Assembly (NCBI GenBank): GCA_019894875.1
Contig: JAGXNR010000153.1
Span: 1 to 6,060, forward strand
Direction: 5' to 3'
DNA: 6,060 nucleotides
From: Promethearchaeota archaeon
Lineage (GTDB): Archaea; Asgardarchaeota; Lokiarchaeia; Sigynarchaeales; SOKP01
The translations under genes were made by a program, and so were the position numbers. Within the stretch, counting starts at the first letter, position 1, and each line of letters opens with the position of its first letter. Under the pieces are notes generated by a model. That model had not been told where the DNA came from, searched no databases, and saw only the letters and a list, made by a program, of their open reading frames with translations. Shown piece after piece: positions 1-5,491 of the stretch.

Positions 1-36
1 TGTGTCTGGCGCTATAACCAGCTAAGCCACACCGGC
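1..36 (-). tRNA. partial tRNA gene, 5' part only (identity not readable)
   Basis: Read on the minus strand from position 36, the sequence begins with a 7-base acceptor strand GCCGGTG, then TG, and a D-arm GCTTAGCTGGTTATAGC with the conserved AGCTGG loop core. It runs off the window after the 5' side of what should be the anticodon stem (CCAGA). It starts 12 bases after the discriminator base of the upstream tRNA-Thr, so the two are probably processed from one transcript. The anticodon cannot be read. After CCAGA the next bases are CACA, so the universally conserved U33 is not where it should be, which may mean that an intron begins near here. The D-arm matches the spliced D-arm predicted for the neighbouring tRNA-Thr except for one extra T. 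Confidence 0.8.
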
Positions 37-62
37 GTTTAGTATTGAAGCCTCGGGCGGGA

Positions 63-92
63 ATTTCCGAGCGGAACAAATGTTCTGTCTCT
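63..92 (-). other. tRNA intron 2, T-loop, position 59/60
   Basis: An insertion separates TTCAAA (98-93) from T-CCCGC (62-57) in the T-arm of tRNA-Thr. The T-stem stacks on a short central helix in which TTC (98-96) pairs with GAA (67-65), with one A-G mismatch next to it. The flanking 3-base bulges are AAA (94-92) and ATT (64-62). Cutting after the second base of each bulge removes 30 bases and yields the standard T-loop TTCAAAT. Inside the intron, GAG (91-89) pairs with CTC and GAAC pairs with GTTC, giving a plausible stem-loop. Introns at 59/60 are known in archaeal tRNAs, chiefly from Thermoproteales. The insertion is certain; the exact ends are inferred. Confidence 0.8.
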
Positions 93-129
93 TTTGAACC
101 CGCGACCTCTGCCTTACCAAGGCAGTGCT

Positions 130-159
130 TTTGGTCGATATCATTAAATATAATTTAAT
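130..159 (-). other. tRNA intron 1, D-arm, position 22/23
   Basis: An insertion interrupts the D-arm of tRNA-Thr. Exon bases TGGT (165-162) can pair with ACCA (135-132) near the 3' end of the insertion as a 4-bp central helix, flanked by 3-base bulges ATA (161-159) and AAA (131-129). Cutting after the second base of each bulge, as the archaeal splicing endonuclease does, removes exactly 30 bases and restores D-arm GCTTAGCTGGTATAGC. The intron interior folds into a perfect 7-bp hairpin, ATTAAAT (159-153) with ATTTAAT (149-143), with loop TAT. The outer helix is not continuous with the central helix, so this is a relaxed rather than textbook motif, and the cut sites could shift by a base or so. 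Confidence 0.75.
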
Positions 160-290
160 ATACCAGCTAAGCCACCGAGGCTTTAAATATATTATCTAAT
201 AAACGAAGTAATTATTGCTAAATTAAAAATTTTTTTACACCTATCTTATTTCAAAGTGTTACCAAGTTCCCCATTATTTTAATTCTAAAT

Positions 291-298
291 AAAAAAAA
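291..298 (-). terminator. T-tract terminator after the YhhN-type gene
   Basis: Eight consecutive A on the plus strand are a T8 tract on the minus strand, 28 bases past the stop codon of the membrane protein gene. No stable hairpin precedes it, so it would be the hairpin-free T-tract type common in archaea. The surrounding spacer (182-325) is otherwise featureless AT-rich DNA. Confidence 0.45.
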
Positions 299-325
299 GA
301 TAAAATAATTTAATATATTGATTTA

Positions 326-1009
326 TTACAGCAAACTGGTAAGTAAAGCCCCTAGAACAATATAGAATTGAGCTAAGATATAAGTCGTTAAGATGATCAA
401 TCTTGCGTTCTTAAATTCTCCATCCCATTTATTTACTGCTATTGACGCATCAGAAAAAATAAATGACAGAGAACCGATAAAGATCAATACAAATGGTAAC
501 CCTAGAAGTCTTGCATCAGCGAACCGCAATACTGCAGATATATGCATTAAAAGAATTGCTCCCATATATATTAAAACCGGGATCTTCATATCTTCTGTTT
601 TATTAATAAACCTTGGAACTGTAAAAGCAAGTATTAGAAGTGCAGGTATTATTAGGAGTAATCCCCATAAATTGAATGCAGCGTAATCCGTGATTGATAA
701 GAAGAACGATATTATATAAAAAATTTGGTTTATTAAAAAAGAACCCATCCCCGGTAAAAACCACTTATCTTCATCTTTAAGCATTAAAAAGATGTCTCCG
801 CCCATTCCACCAATTAATGCCACCACTATTAACCAATCTACTCGAGCTATCGAAGCTGCTTCGATAACTCCAAAAATATAAAACAAGATCAACAGTGGCA
901 TTAGAATTGGTTTAGTAATATAGATAATCTTAGTGTTTTCTTTGAATTCGCCAAATATTTCGATTATAGCAACAATAAAAAAAATTACTAAAAATATGTA
1001 TTCAATCAT
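326..1009 (-). CDS. YhhN/TMEM86-family membrane protein (lysoplasmalogenase-like)
   Basis: The protein of 227 residues is strongly hydrophobic, with seven to eight likely membrane spans, the usual size and layout of the YhhN family. Family-like positions are visible: TKPILMP at 32-38, GGDIFLM at 70-76, a G..F...Q pattern at 87-95, FSDAS at 185-189 and TYILAQ at 209-214 in the last span. Human and bacterial relatives hydrolyse the vinyl-ether bond of lysoplasmalogens (TMEM86B) or act on other ether lipids; most prokaryotic members have no proven substrate. The enzyme activity is therefore a family inference, while membrane location is clear from the sequence. The ATG at 1009 opens the first hydrophobic segment; no strong ribosome-binding sequence precedes it. 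The gene stands alone, divergent from the hydrolase, with a T-tract after it. Family assignment is fairly sure, function much less so. Confidence 0.82.
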   Translation of the reverse strand: MIEYIFLVIFFIVAIIEIFGEFKENTKIIYITKPILMPLLILFYIFGVIEAASIARVDWLIVVALIGGMGGDIFLMLKDEDKWFLPGMGSFLINQIFYIISFFLSITDYAAFNLWGLLLIIPALLILAFTVPRFINKTEDMKIPVLIYMGAILLMHISAVLRFADARLLGLPFVLIFIGSLSFIFSDASIAVNKWDGEFKNARLIILTTYILAQFYIVLGALLTSLL

Positions 1010-1353
1010 AATTTTTCATCAAAGAGATGCAAATAGTAATGATCTTTTACTAATTAAGAGAGGTTTAAATAATTTTACTATATTTATTTACAGATTTGTG
1101 ATTCTACCTTACCTAAGACAAAACATTATCTCTTAATCTTCAATGAGAAATTTTAAAAATACCTTTTCTTTTAATGTTATAATTAAACTACCTGTAATTA
1201 TAGTAATTTTTTATAACCTTTATCTCATACTTTTTCTTATTCTATTATATCTACTGAAAAGAATTGAGCTTTCAAAATTCTCTTTTTCTCTATAAAGACT
1301 TAAAAAAGATAAAGAACTATCAAGATTTACTAAAAATTATGAGGTGATAAGAT
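1010..1353. promoter_or_regulatory. divergent intergenic region, 344 bases
   Basis: No convincing gene is present; reading frames here are short and AT-driven. The region must hold the promoters of the membrane protein gene (leftward) and the hydrolase gene (rightward). For the rightward promoter the best TATA candidate is CTATAAAG at 1290-1297, which would put the start of transcription near 1320 and leave a short leader containing the ribosome-binding site. For the leftward one, an ATTATTTAAAC-like element on the minus strand around 1064-1074 is possible but weak. Several AT-only inverted repeats occur, none longer than expected by chance. Confidence 0.4.
1341..1348 (+). promoter_or_regulatory. 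ribosome-binding site GAGGTGAT deciding a TTG start
   Basis: GAGGTGAT matches the complement of the archaeal 16S rRNA 3' end over 8 bases and lies 5 bases before TTG at 1354. The next in-frame ATG (1384) is much further away and would remove the first beta strand of the hydrolase, so the TTG start is favoured. Confidence 0.85.
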
Positions 1354-2181
1354 TTGCCTTGGATAAAAGTGGGCGATATTAACATGTACTATCGAATTCA
1401 AGGGGAGGGATATCCGCTTGTATTAATAATGGGAGTGGGTGCGACCCTTGACTGGTGGACTCCATTTTCCATACTTGAGCAATTTTCTAAACATTTCAAA
1501 GTCATTACATTTGATAATAGAGATGCGGGAAGAACTGATGCTCCTGAACCTGATTTCGACATAGAGATGATGGTAGAAGATACAAAAGGATTAATGGACG
1601 CTCTCAATGTAGATCAAGCCCATGTTCTAGGCGCTTCCACAGGAGCGGATATCGCAGAAGTAATGGCTGTAAAGTATCCTGACAAAATAAATAAGTTAGT
1701 GCTTTGCTGTGCTGACGCTGGAAATGCCACCTTGTTCCCAATGCCATCCGAAACTATGGCACTTGGGATGAAATGGATACAAGAGAAGAATAAAGCGGGT
1801 AAGGATAGAAAAACAGAGTATGAGCTTGCGAAATTGTTCTTGCCGATACTCTTTACCCAGTCTTTCATTGATAATAATCCAGATAAAATAGAAACGATAG
1901 TTAATATTTTACTTATTGCACCAATGGGTGGAAAAGAACTCATGAAACAAATGAGTGCTAGTTTAAAGTTTGATATTATTGATAGTTTGCCGCAAATCAA
2001 AAAACCAACACTAATAATGCATGGTAAAGAGGATCTAATGGTTCCTTATAAAAATGCAGAATATTTAGCCGAACACATACCTGGAGCAGAGCTAGTATCC
2101 TACGATAAAGGAGGCCACTTGTTTCCTTATCAGGAACCTGAAGATGTTATAAATAAAGTGATTGAGTTCCTAAAAAAATAA
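1354..2181 (+). CDS. alpha/beta hydrolase fold protein
   Basis: The 275-residue protein is a complete single-domain alpha/beta hydrolase. The N-terminal strand region carries MGVGATLDWW (26-35), the oxyanion-hole loop, followed by FDNRDAGRTD (53-62), the usual FDxRGxGxS element. The nucleophile elbow is GASTG with Ser95. A helical cap region with many charged residues (about 130-200) separates it from the acid Asp227, in HGKED, and the catalytic His255, in GGH. All three triad residues are present, so it should be active on an ester, lactone or similar bond, in the cytoplasm since there is no signal peptide. The substrate cannot be told. It begins at TTG, supported by a strong ribosome-binding site, and a hairpin follows its stop. 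The downstream oxidoreductase is on the same strand but 174 bases away, so a shared operon is unlikely. Confidence 0.93.
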   Translation: MPWIKVGDINMYYRIQGEGYPLVLIMGVGATLDWWTPFSILEQFSKHFKVITFDNRDAGRTDAPEPDFDIEMMVEDTKGLMDALNVDQAHVLGASTGADIAEVMAVKYPDKINKLVLCCADAGNATLFPMPSETMALGMKWIQEKNKAGKDRKTEYELAKLFLPILFTQSFIDNNPDKIETIVNILLIAPMGGKELMKQMSASLKFDIIDSLPQIKKPTLIMHGKEDLMVPYKNAEYLAEHIPGAELVSYDKGGHLFPYQEPEDVINKVIEFLKK

Positions 2182-2182
2182 T

Positions 2183-2212
2183 AAGTCTAAAAATATGTTT
2201 TTTTAAAGACTT
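2183..2212 (+). terminator. hairpin with T-run after the hydrolase gene
   Basis: Two bases after the TAA stop, AAGTCT (2183-2188) is the inverted repeat of AGACTT (2207-2212). Inside it A5 (2189-2193) can pair with part of a T7 run (2198-2204), around a TATG loop. The T-run sits within the hairpin rather than after it, so this may act through the T-tract or stabilise the mRNA 3' end. Confidence 0.5.
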
Positions 2213-2270
2213 GATTTGGGAAAAATACGAAAATTATTCTAAATCAATTATTAGTATATTGGACCGATTA

Positions 2271-2323
2271 ATGAATTTTTAATTTTTACTGTTATTACAG
2301 TCGTTTTATATTTAAAAATTCAT
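2271..2323. repeat. nested inverted repeats upstream of the oxidoreductase gene
   Basis: ATGAATTTTTAA (2271-2282) is perfectly repeated in inverse as TTAAAAATTCAT (2312-2323), a 12-bp dyad with a 29-base interval. Within that interval lies a second dyad, ACTGT (2288-2292) and ACAGT (2297-2301), with loop TATT. The block ends 32 bases before the ATG of the oxidoreductase, where a promoter or operator would be expected. It could be a regulator-binding region, an RNA structure in the leader, or part of a terminator; the sequence alone does not decide. Confidence 0.5.
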
Positions 2324-2355
2324 CAGTTTGTTACTAATTTAAAAGAGGATTTTGT

Positions 2356-3273
2356 ATGAAATTTGGAGCGCAATTAGCTAATTATTCTACTACATGGGAA
2401 GACACGCTCTCGACAATTAAGGTAATTGAATCGGGTCCGTGGCATAGTTTATGGTTTTCAGATCATTTTTTAATCCCATTACCCGGAGCTAATCTAGATC
2501 ATCTACCCGCTCTGGAAAGTTGGTCAATGATTACCGCAACTGCTGTAGTCACCAATCGTTTACGATTAGGTATACTCGTTACTGGAAATACTTACCGAAA
2601 TCCCGCGTTACTTGCTAAGATGGCGGCTACAGTGGATCAGATCTCTAATGGTCGACTTATACTTGGTATAGGTGCGGGGTGGTACAAGCGAGAACATGAA
2701 GCATTCGGCTGGGAGTTTCCAGATGTCCGCGAAAGATGTGATCGATTAGAAGAAGCAGTTGAATTGATCAAGAAATTATTTACTGCGGAAGGCTCTGTCG
2801 ATTATAATGGTCGTTATTACAAACTGGATAAAGCACATTTTGCACCAGCTTGTATACAGAAACCACACGTTCCAATTATGGTTGGAGGAAATGGAGAGAA
2901 ACGAACTTTACGTACGCTCGCCAAATTTGGTGATATATGTAATATTGATTTTAATAATCCTGGCTCTCCAGAATTATTTAAACATAAACTGGAAGTACTT
3001 GAGTGTCATTGTGAAGAGATTGGCCGTGATCCCGCTGAAATCGAGAAAACAATGCTGATCCCCTTACGACTTGAAAGCGATGAGAAAAAGGCAGCCCAAA
3101 TTCGTAAGGCTCGTGGTGAATGGGTATTGTATGGTACAGCTTCATTCATAATAGATCGTATTCAACAGTATATAGATGCCGGTGTTGAAGAAATCATGTT
3201 CGGGAGTATACCAATGAAACCTGAATTGTTCGAGCAGATAAATGAAGAGATATTATCCGCTTTCAACAAATAA
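2356..3273 (+). CDS. LLM-class (luciferase-like) flavin- or F420-dependent oxidoreductase
   Basis: The 305-residue protein is a full-length luciferase-like monooxygenase-family TIM barrel. Diagnostic stretches are WFSDHF (33-38), the strand LRLGILVTGNTYRNP (69-83), LAKMAATVDQISNGR (86-100), the glycine-rich LGIGAGWYKREHEAFG (103-118) that contacts the cofactor phosphate in this family, PIMVGGNG (173-180), and a C-terminal GVEEIMF (276-282). The pattern resembles archaeal and actinobacterial members annotated as F420-dependent (Rv1855c-like), but FMN use cannot be excluded and the substrate is unknown. It should be cytoplasmic. AGAGGA at 2344-2349 lies 6 bases before the ATG. Codons are visibly less AT-rich than in the neighbours, with arginine mostly as CGN, which hints at a different history. 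A T9 tract follows 7 bases after the stop. Confidence 0.93.
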   Translation: MKFGAQLANYSTTWEDTLSTIKVIESGPWHSLWFSDHFLIPLPGANLDHLPALESWSMITATAVVTNRLRLGILVTGNTYRNPALLAKMAATVDQISNGRLILGIGAGWYKREHEAFGWEFPDVRERCDRLEEAVELIKKLFTAEGSVDYNGRYYKLDKAHFAPACIQKPHVPIMVGGNGEKRTLRTLAKFGDICNIDFNNPGSPELFKHKLEVLECHCEEIGRDPAEIEKTMLIPLRLESDEKKAAQIRKARGEWVLYGTASFIIDRIQQYIDAGVEEIMFGSIPMKPELFEQINEEILSAFNK

Positions 3274-3279
3274 TCTTAA

Positions 3280-3288
3280 TTTTTTTTT
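3280..3288 (+). terminator. T-tract terminator after the oxidoreductase gene
   Basis: Nine consecutive T begin seven bases after the TAA stop of the oxidoreductase gene, with no hairpin ahead of them, as in archaeal T-tract termination. It lies in the 104-base convergent spacer opposite a matching tract for the other strand. Confidence 0.6.
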
Positions 3289-3330
3289 ATTTAAGTAATT
3301 AATATAGAACTACGGATAATGAAATCTAAT

Positions 3331-3340
3331 AAAAAAAAAA
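3331..3340 (-). terminator. T-tract terminator after the acyltransferase gene
   Basis: Ten A on the plus strand form a T10 tract on the minus strand, 37 bases past the stop codon of the condensation-domain gene. Together with the T9 tract at 3280-3288 it gives each of the two convergent genes its own termination signal. Confidence 0.6.
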
Positions 3341-3377
3341 TGGATTTAAACTAATTTTGACTATTCCCCCAGACGTT

Positions 3378-4796
3378 TCATCTTATAGCTTTCATTAATA
3401 TTTGATTTGCTTTGTCTTTTATTTTCAATATTTTTTCCGAAGAGATTGATTCTTCCATATGATTCAAAGTTATACTCAGGGTTCCCCCATGAGTAACCAC
3501 ACCTAAGATTAATTCCGTGTAGGGTGAACAAGAGGGCATCAAAATCAGATTCTTCAAGGTCAAATTTCCATACTTTTCTGGAAAGCCAGTTTTACCAAGG
3601 TTTGTCATTAATTGGGCCATTGCAAATCCTTTTGAAAGTTTTTTCTTGACCATTTTATTTACTATATTCTTTTTTTCCTTGATAAATGCTTGAATTTTAT
3701 CATAGCTTTGTGAAGAAGTCGGAATTAAGTGACCGAAAGCAGCGAAGATTTGAGCATTATATAAGGTTGGGCTTAATAAAAAGGCATTTAGAGTGCCTAC
3801 TAACGCTTGTTTTCTTGCTTCACTAGGTGTTGCTTTATTATAAAACTTTTTAGCCGCCTTCCAAAATGTTTCTTTATCAGAATATTTAAACTTTAGCTGC
3901 AATCCTCCTGCGAAAAAGCCAAATTGTTCTGCTACAGGATTTTTTAAGAGATCTCTTAAATTCACTGCAAACCCAAGATTCTGTAAATATTTTGGAGAAT
4001 TAGGATTTAGCTGGTTTTGAGCAATGGTAAACGCAATGATCAAAGCTGTGTTCACAGTCACCCCATTTTTACGACAAGCGATAATCAATGCTTCTGTATC
4101 ATCATTAGAAAGCTCATATAAGTGTGCTTTATATGAATAGTTCTCATAATAAGCTTCATGTAGAGCGTAAAAATCATCATAATCAAAGAGGAATTCGTTT
4201 TTTTCCCATTTCTTATTGATTGTTTTGCCTAAGATACGCAATAATAAACTAGGTTTAATGTCAGAGGGAATATTATCGTTGTTAACCAATGGCGCGGGAG
4301 GTAGAAAAACAAGCTCTTTGGTTGGGTTCCCAAGATATGTCATGAAATCTCTTGCCAAATAAGCCAAGGACATACCATCACAAATCGTATGCTGACTAAA
4401 GATGATTAAATCTGAAACCTCAGGTGAATGTAGTAATATAAACCTAATTAACGGTCCTTGCTCCATTTCAAAGGGGATTTTATGTTGTTGAATAATTTCT
4501 TCTCTCCATTGGTCATCAGAAGTACGCTTGACTATTTTTAAGGGAATTTCTAAATTATCATTTGTTGTAAGATAAAGTGCCTTTTCCTTAGCTTGTAAGC
4601 GTGTATTAAGTATAGGATGACGTTGCTGCATCTTTTTAATAACTTTTTTTAATTCATCGATGGAAACATTACCAAGGATGGTTGCTATCATTGATATATT
4701 TGAATTTGGTGCTTTTGAGTGCACACGTTCTCTTTGATTCAATTTCCTTTTAAGATATTGATTATTCAATTCAATTTGTTCTAATATTTTTATCAC
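3378..4796 (-). CDS. stand-alone condensation-domain acyltransferase
   Basis: The 472-residue protein is the size of one condensation-superfamily domain (nonribosomal peptide C domains, PapA-like and alcohol acyltransferases). The catalytic HxxxDG motif is intact: HTICDG at 136-141, with His136 as the general base. Other family features are RHPILNTR (59-66) in the N-terminal half, AVNLRDLLKNP (277-287) and FGFFAGGL (292-299) near the bridge region, and NLGKTGFPEKYG (399-410), matching the SNLG..P..YG stretch of PapA/alcohol acyltransferase relatives. It should join an acyl group from a thioester to an alcohol or amine in the cytoplasm; donor and acceptor are unknown. No carrier protein or adenylation domain is nearby. 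The gene is divergent from a TetR regulator, its likely controller. The start is uncertain: the GTG at 4796 lies inside a TTAGGTGAT sequence that itself looks like a ribosome-binding site, so translation may begin slightly downstream at an unusual codon. Confidence 0.88.
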   Translation of the reverse strand: MIKILEQIELNNQYLKRKLNQRERVHSKAPNSNISMIATILGNVSIDELKKVIKKMQQRHPILNTRLQAKEKALYLTTNDNLEIPLKIVKRTSDDQWREEIIQQHKIPFEMEQGPLIRFILLHSPEVSDLIIFSQHTICDGMSLAYLARDFMTYLGNPTKELVFLPPAPLVNNDNIPSDIKPSLLLRILGKTINKKWEKNEFLFDYDDFYALHEAYYENYSYKAHLYELSNDDTEALIIACRKNGVTVNTALIIAFTIAQNQLNPNSPKYLQNLGFAVNLRDLLKNPVAEQFGFFAGGLQLKFKYSDKETFWKAAKKFYNKATPSEARKQALVGTLNAFLLSPTLYNAQIFAAFGHLIPTSSQSYDKIQAFIKEKKNIVNKMVKKKLSKGFAMAQLMTNLGKTGFPEKYGNLTLKNLILMPSCSPYTELILGVVTHGGTLSITLNHMEESISSEKILKIKDKANQILMKAIR

Positions 4797-4817
4797 CTAA
4801 AAATTTACATATGTGTT

Positions 4818-4838
4818 AAAGTGAGATACTCTCACTTT
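4818..4838. promoter_or_regulatory. palindromic operator 1, GTGAGA-TAC-TCTCAC type
   Basis: AAAGTGAGA (4818-4826) and TCTCACTTT (4830-4838) form a perfect 9-bp dyad around TAC, of the size and symmetry bound by TetR dimers. It lies 22 bases upstream of the acyltransferase GTG and covers about the first 21 transcribed bases if that gene starts 26 bases from its TATA box. It shares the GTGA...TCAC core with the dyad at 4897-4909. Binding by the adjacent TetR protein is inferred. Confidence 0.7.
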
Positions 4839-4860
4839 TAAAGATAGTATTCAAACATAA

Positions 4861-4868
4861 TATTTAAA
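4861..4868 (-). promoter_or_regulatory. TATA box of the acyltransferase gene
   Basis: The minus strand reads TTTAAATA here, an archaeal TATA-box form. A usual 26-base spacing puts the transcription start near 4838, at the edge of operator 1, with a leader of about 42 bases holding TTAGGTGAT. The box sits between TCAAACAT (4851-4858) and ATGTTTTGA (4868-4876), an imperfect inverted repeat that may be another protein site or chance. Confidence 0.55.
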
Positions 4869-4885
4869 TGTTTTGATAATCTATA

Positions 4886-4893
4886 TTTAAATA
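4886..4893 (+). promoter_or_regulatory. TATA box of the TetR gene
   Basis: TTTAAATA is the same 8-mer as the opposite-facing box at 4861-4868. Its centre is 26 to 27 bases before the ATG at 4916, so transcription should start at or next to the start codon, giving a leaderless mRNA; no ribosome-binding sequence precedes that ATG, which agrees. Confidence 0.65.
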
Positions 4894-4896
4894 AAA

Positions 4897-4909
4897 GTGA
4901 ATAATTCAC
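4897..4909. promoter_or_regulatory. palindromic operator 2, GTGAAT-A-ATTCAC
   Basis: A perfect 13-base dyad with 6-bp arms lies between the TATA box and the start codon of the TetR gene. A repressor bound here would block polymerase at its own promoter. It shares outer GTGA and TCAC with operator 1 but has a spacing two bases shorter, so the two may bind with different affinity. Confidence 0.65.
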
Positions 4910-4915
4910 ACAATT

Positions 4916-5491
4916 ATGTCATCTCATCGAAAACGTTACGCGAGGGATAAAGAGGAAAGAATTGCCCAGGTCGTAAAAATATCGCAAGAAGTAATTGAAG
5001 ATGACGGTTATGACAATCTTTCAATGAATCTACTGCATAAACGCACTAATATCCCTATAGGTACACTATATAAGGATTTCCCTGATGGTAAGGAGGATAT
5101 TTTACTGGAAATAATGAAGAGTTTTAAGGACCAATTTGAAGGAAAATACGAAAAATTTGATGAAGAAAGTATAAAAAATTTTTTCTTTACTTCTTTAGAT
5201 ATTGGACGAAATAGAAGAAAATTCCTCATTGCAGTTCAGCTTGAAACTTTAAAAAATCCAGATAGTTTCATTATGAAAGCAAGAAAATATGCCTCTGATG
5301 TGAATGTTGATACCTTTAAGCAAGTTGTAGAATACATCTGTGGACATTCAATCACAAATGAGAAATTTTTGGATATACTTGCTGTTTGGAAGGCTATTGT
5401 GCGGCAACACATAATATTTAGAAATCTTCATGGTTCTGATGAAAAATTCATGAATATGATGATTAAAATAATAAGAGGATTAGGCACTTGA
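4916..5491 (+). CDS. TetR/AcrR-family transcriptional regulator
   Basis: The 191-residue length is typical. Residues about 14-62 are the TetR helix-turn-helix region: a first helix ending in EVIEDDGYDNLS (25-36), then LLHKRTNIPIGTLYKDF (39-55) with the family signature Y-x-x-F, and DGKEDIL (57-63) in place of the usual SKEDL. The rest (about 70-190) is an all-helical ligand and dimer domain without recognisable sequence identity; Cys142 is its only cysteine. The gene faces away from the condensation-domain acyltransferase, and the shared 119-base promoter region contains two related dyads, so it most likely represses both genes until an acyl or lipid-like ligand binds. The ligand is a guess from context. 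The ATG at 4916 fits a leaderless transcript. No downstream partner is apparent. Confidence 0.92.
   Translation: MSSHRKRYARDKEERIAQVVKISQEVIEDDGYDNLSMNLLHKRTNIPIGTLYKDFPDGKEDILLEIMKSFKDQFEGKYEKFDEESIKNFFFTSLDIGRNRRKFLIAVQLETLKNPDSFIMKARKYASDVNVDTFKQVVEYICGHSITNEKFLDILAVWKAIVRQHIIFRNLHGSDEKFMNMMIKIIRGLGT

Larger units (their letters stand above)
49..181 (-). tRNA. tRNA-Thr(GGU) with two introns
   Basis: On the minus strand the gene starts at 181 with acceptor GCCTCGG, perfectly complementary to CCGAGGC at 56-50; the discriminator is T at 49, as usual for archaeal tRNA-Thr, and no CCA is encoded. The anticodon arm is CTGCC-TTGGTAA-GGCAG (125-109) with anticodon GGT (118-116), uninterrupted. 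The variable loop is AGGTC and the T-stem GCGGG/CCCGC. The 133-base gene is too long because of two insertions: one in the D-arm (130-159) and one in the T-loop (63-92). Removing 30 bases at each site leaves 73 bases with D-arm GCTTAGCTGGTATAGC and T-loop TTCAAAT, both standard. The identity is firm; the exact splice points are inferred from bulge-helix-bulge geometry. An AT-rich stretch directly upstream (182-240) presumably holds the promoter, but I cannot place its TATA box with confidence. Confidence 0.93.

Noticed and set aside
393..686. 97-codon plus-strand open frame
   Set aside because: It lies wholly opposite the membrane protein gene, whose family motifs are clear, and its translation has no recognisable domain.
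933..1136. 67-codon plus-strand open frame extending into the spacer
   Set aside because: It begins opposite the membrane protein gene, has no ribosome-binding site, and its sequence is low-complexity and AT-driven.
1178..1202. TATAATTA/TAATTATA inverted repeat
   Set aside because: The 8-bp arms are only A and T in very AT-rich DNA and do not sit at a defined promoter position, so chance is sufficient.
1614..2000. 128-codon minus-strand open frame
   Set aside because: It is antisense to the hydrolase gene, which has an intact catalytic triad and a strong start signal.
2183..2355. Hydrolase and oxidoreductase as one operon
   Set aside because: A 174-base gap with a terminator-like hairpin and a nested dyad separates them, so independent transcription is more likely.
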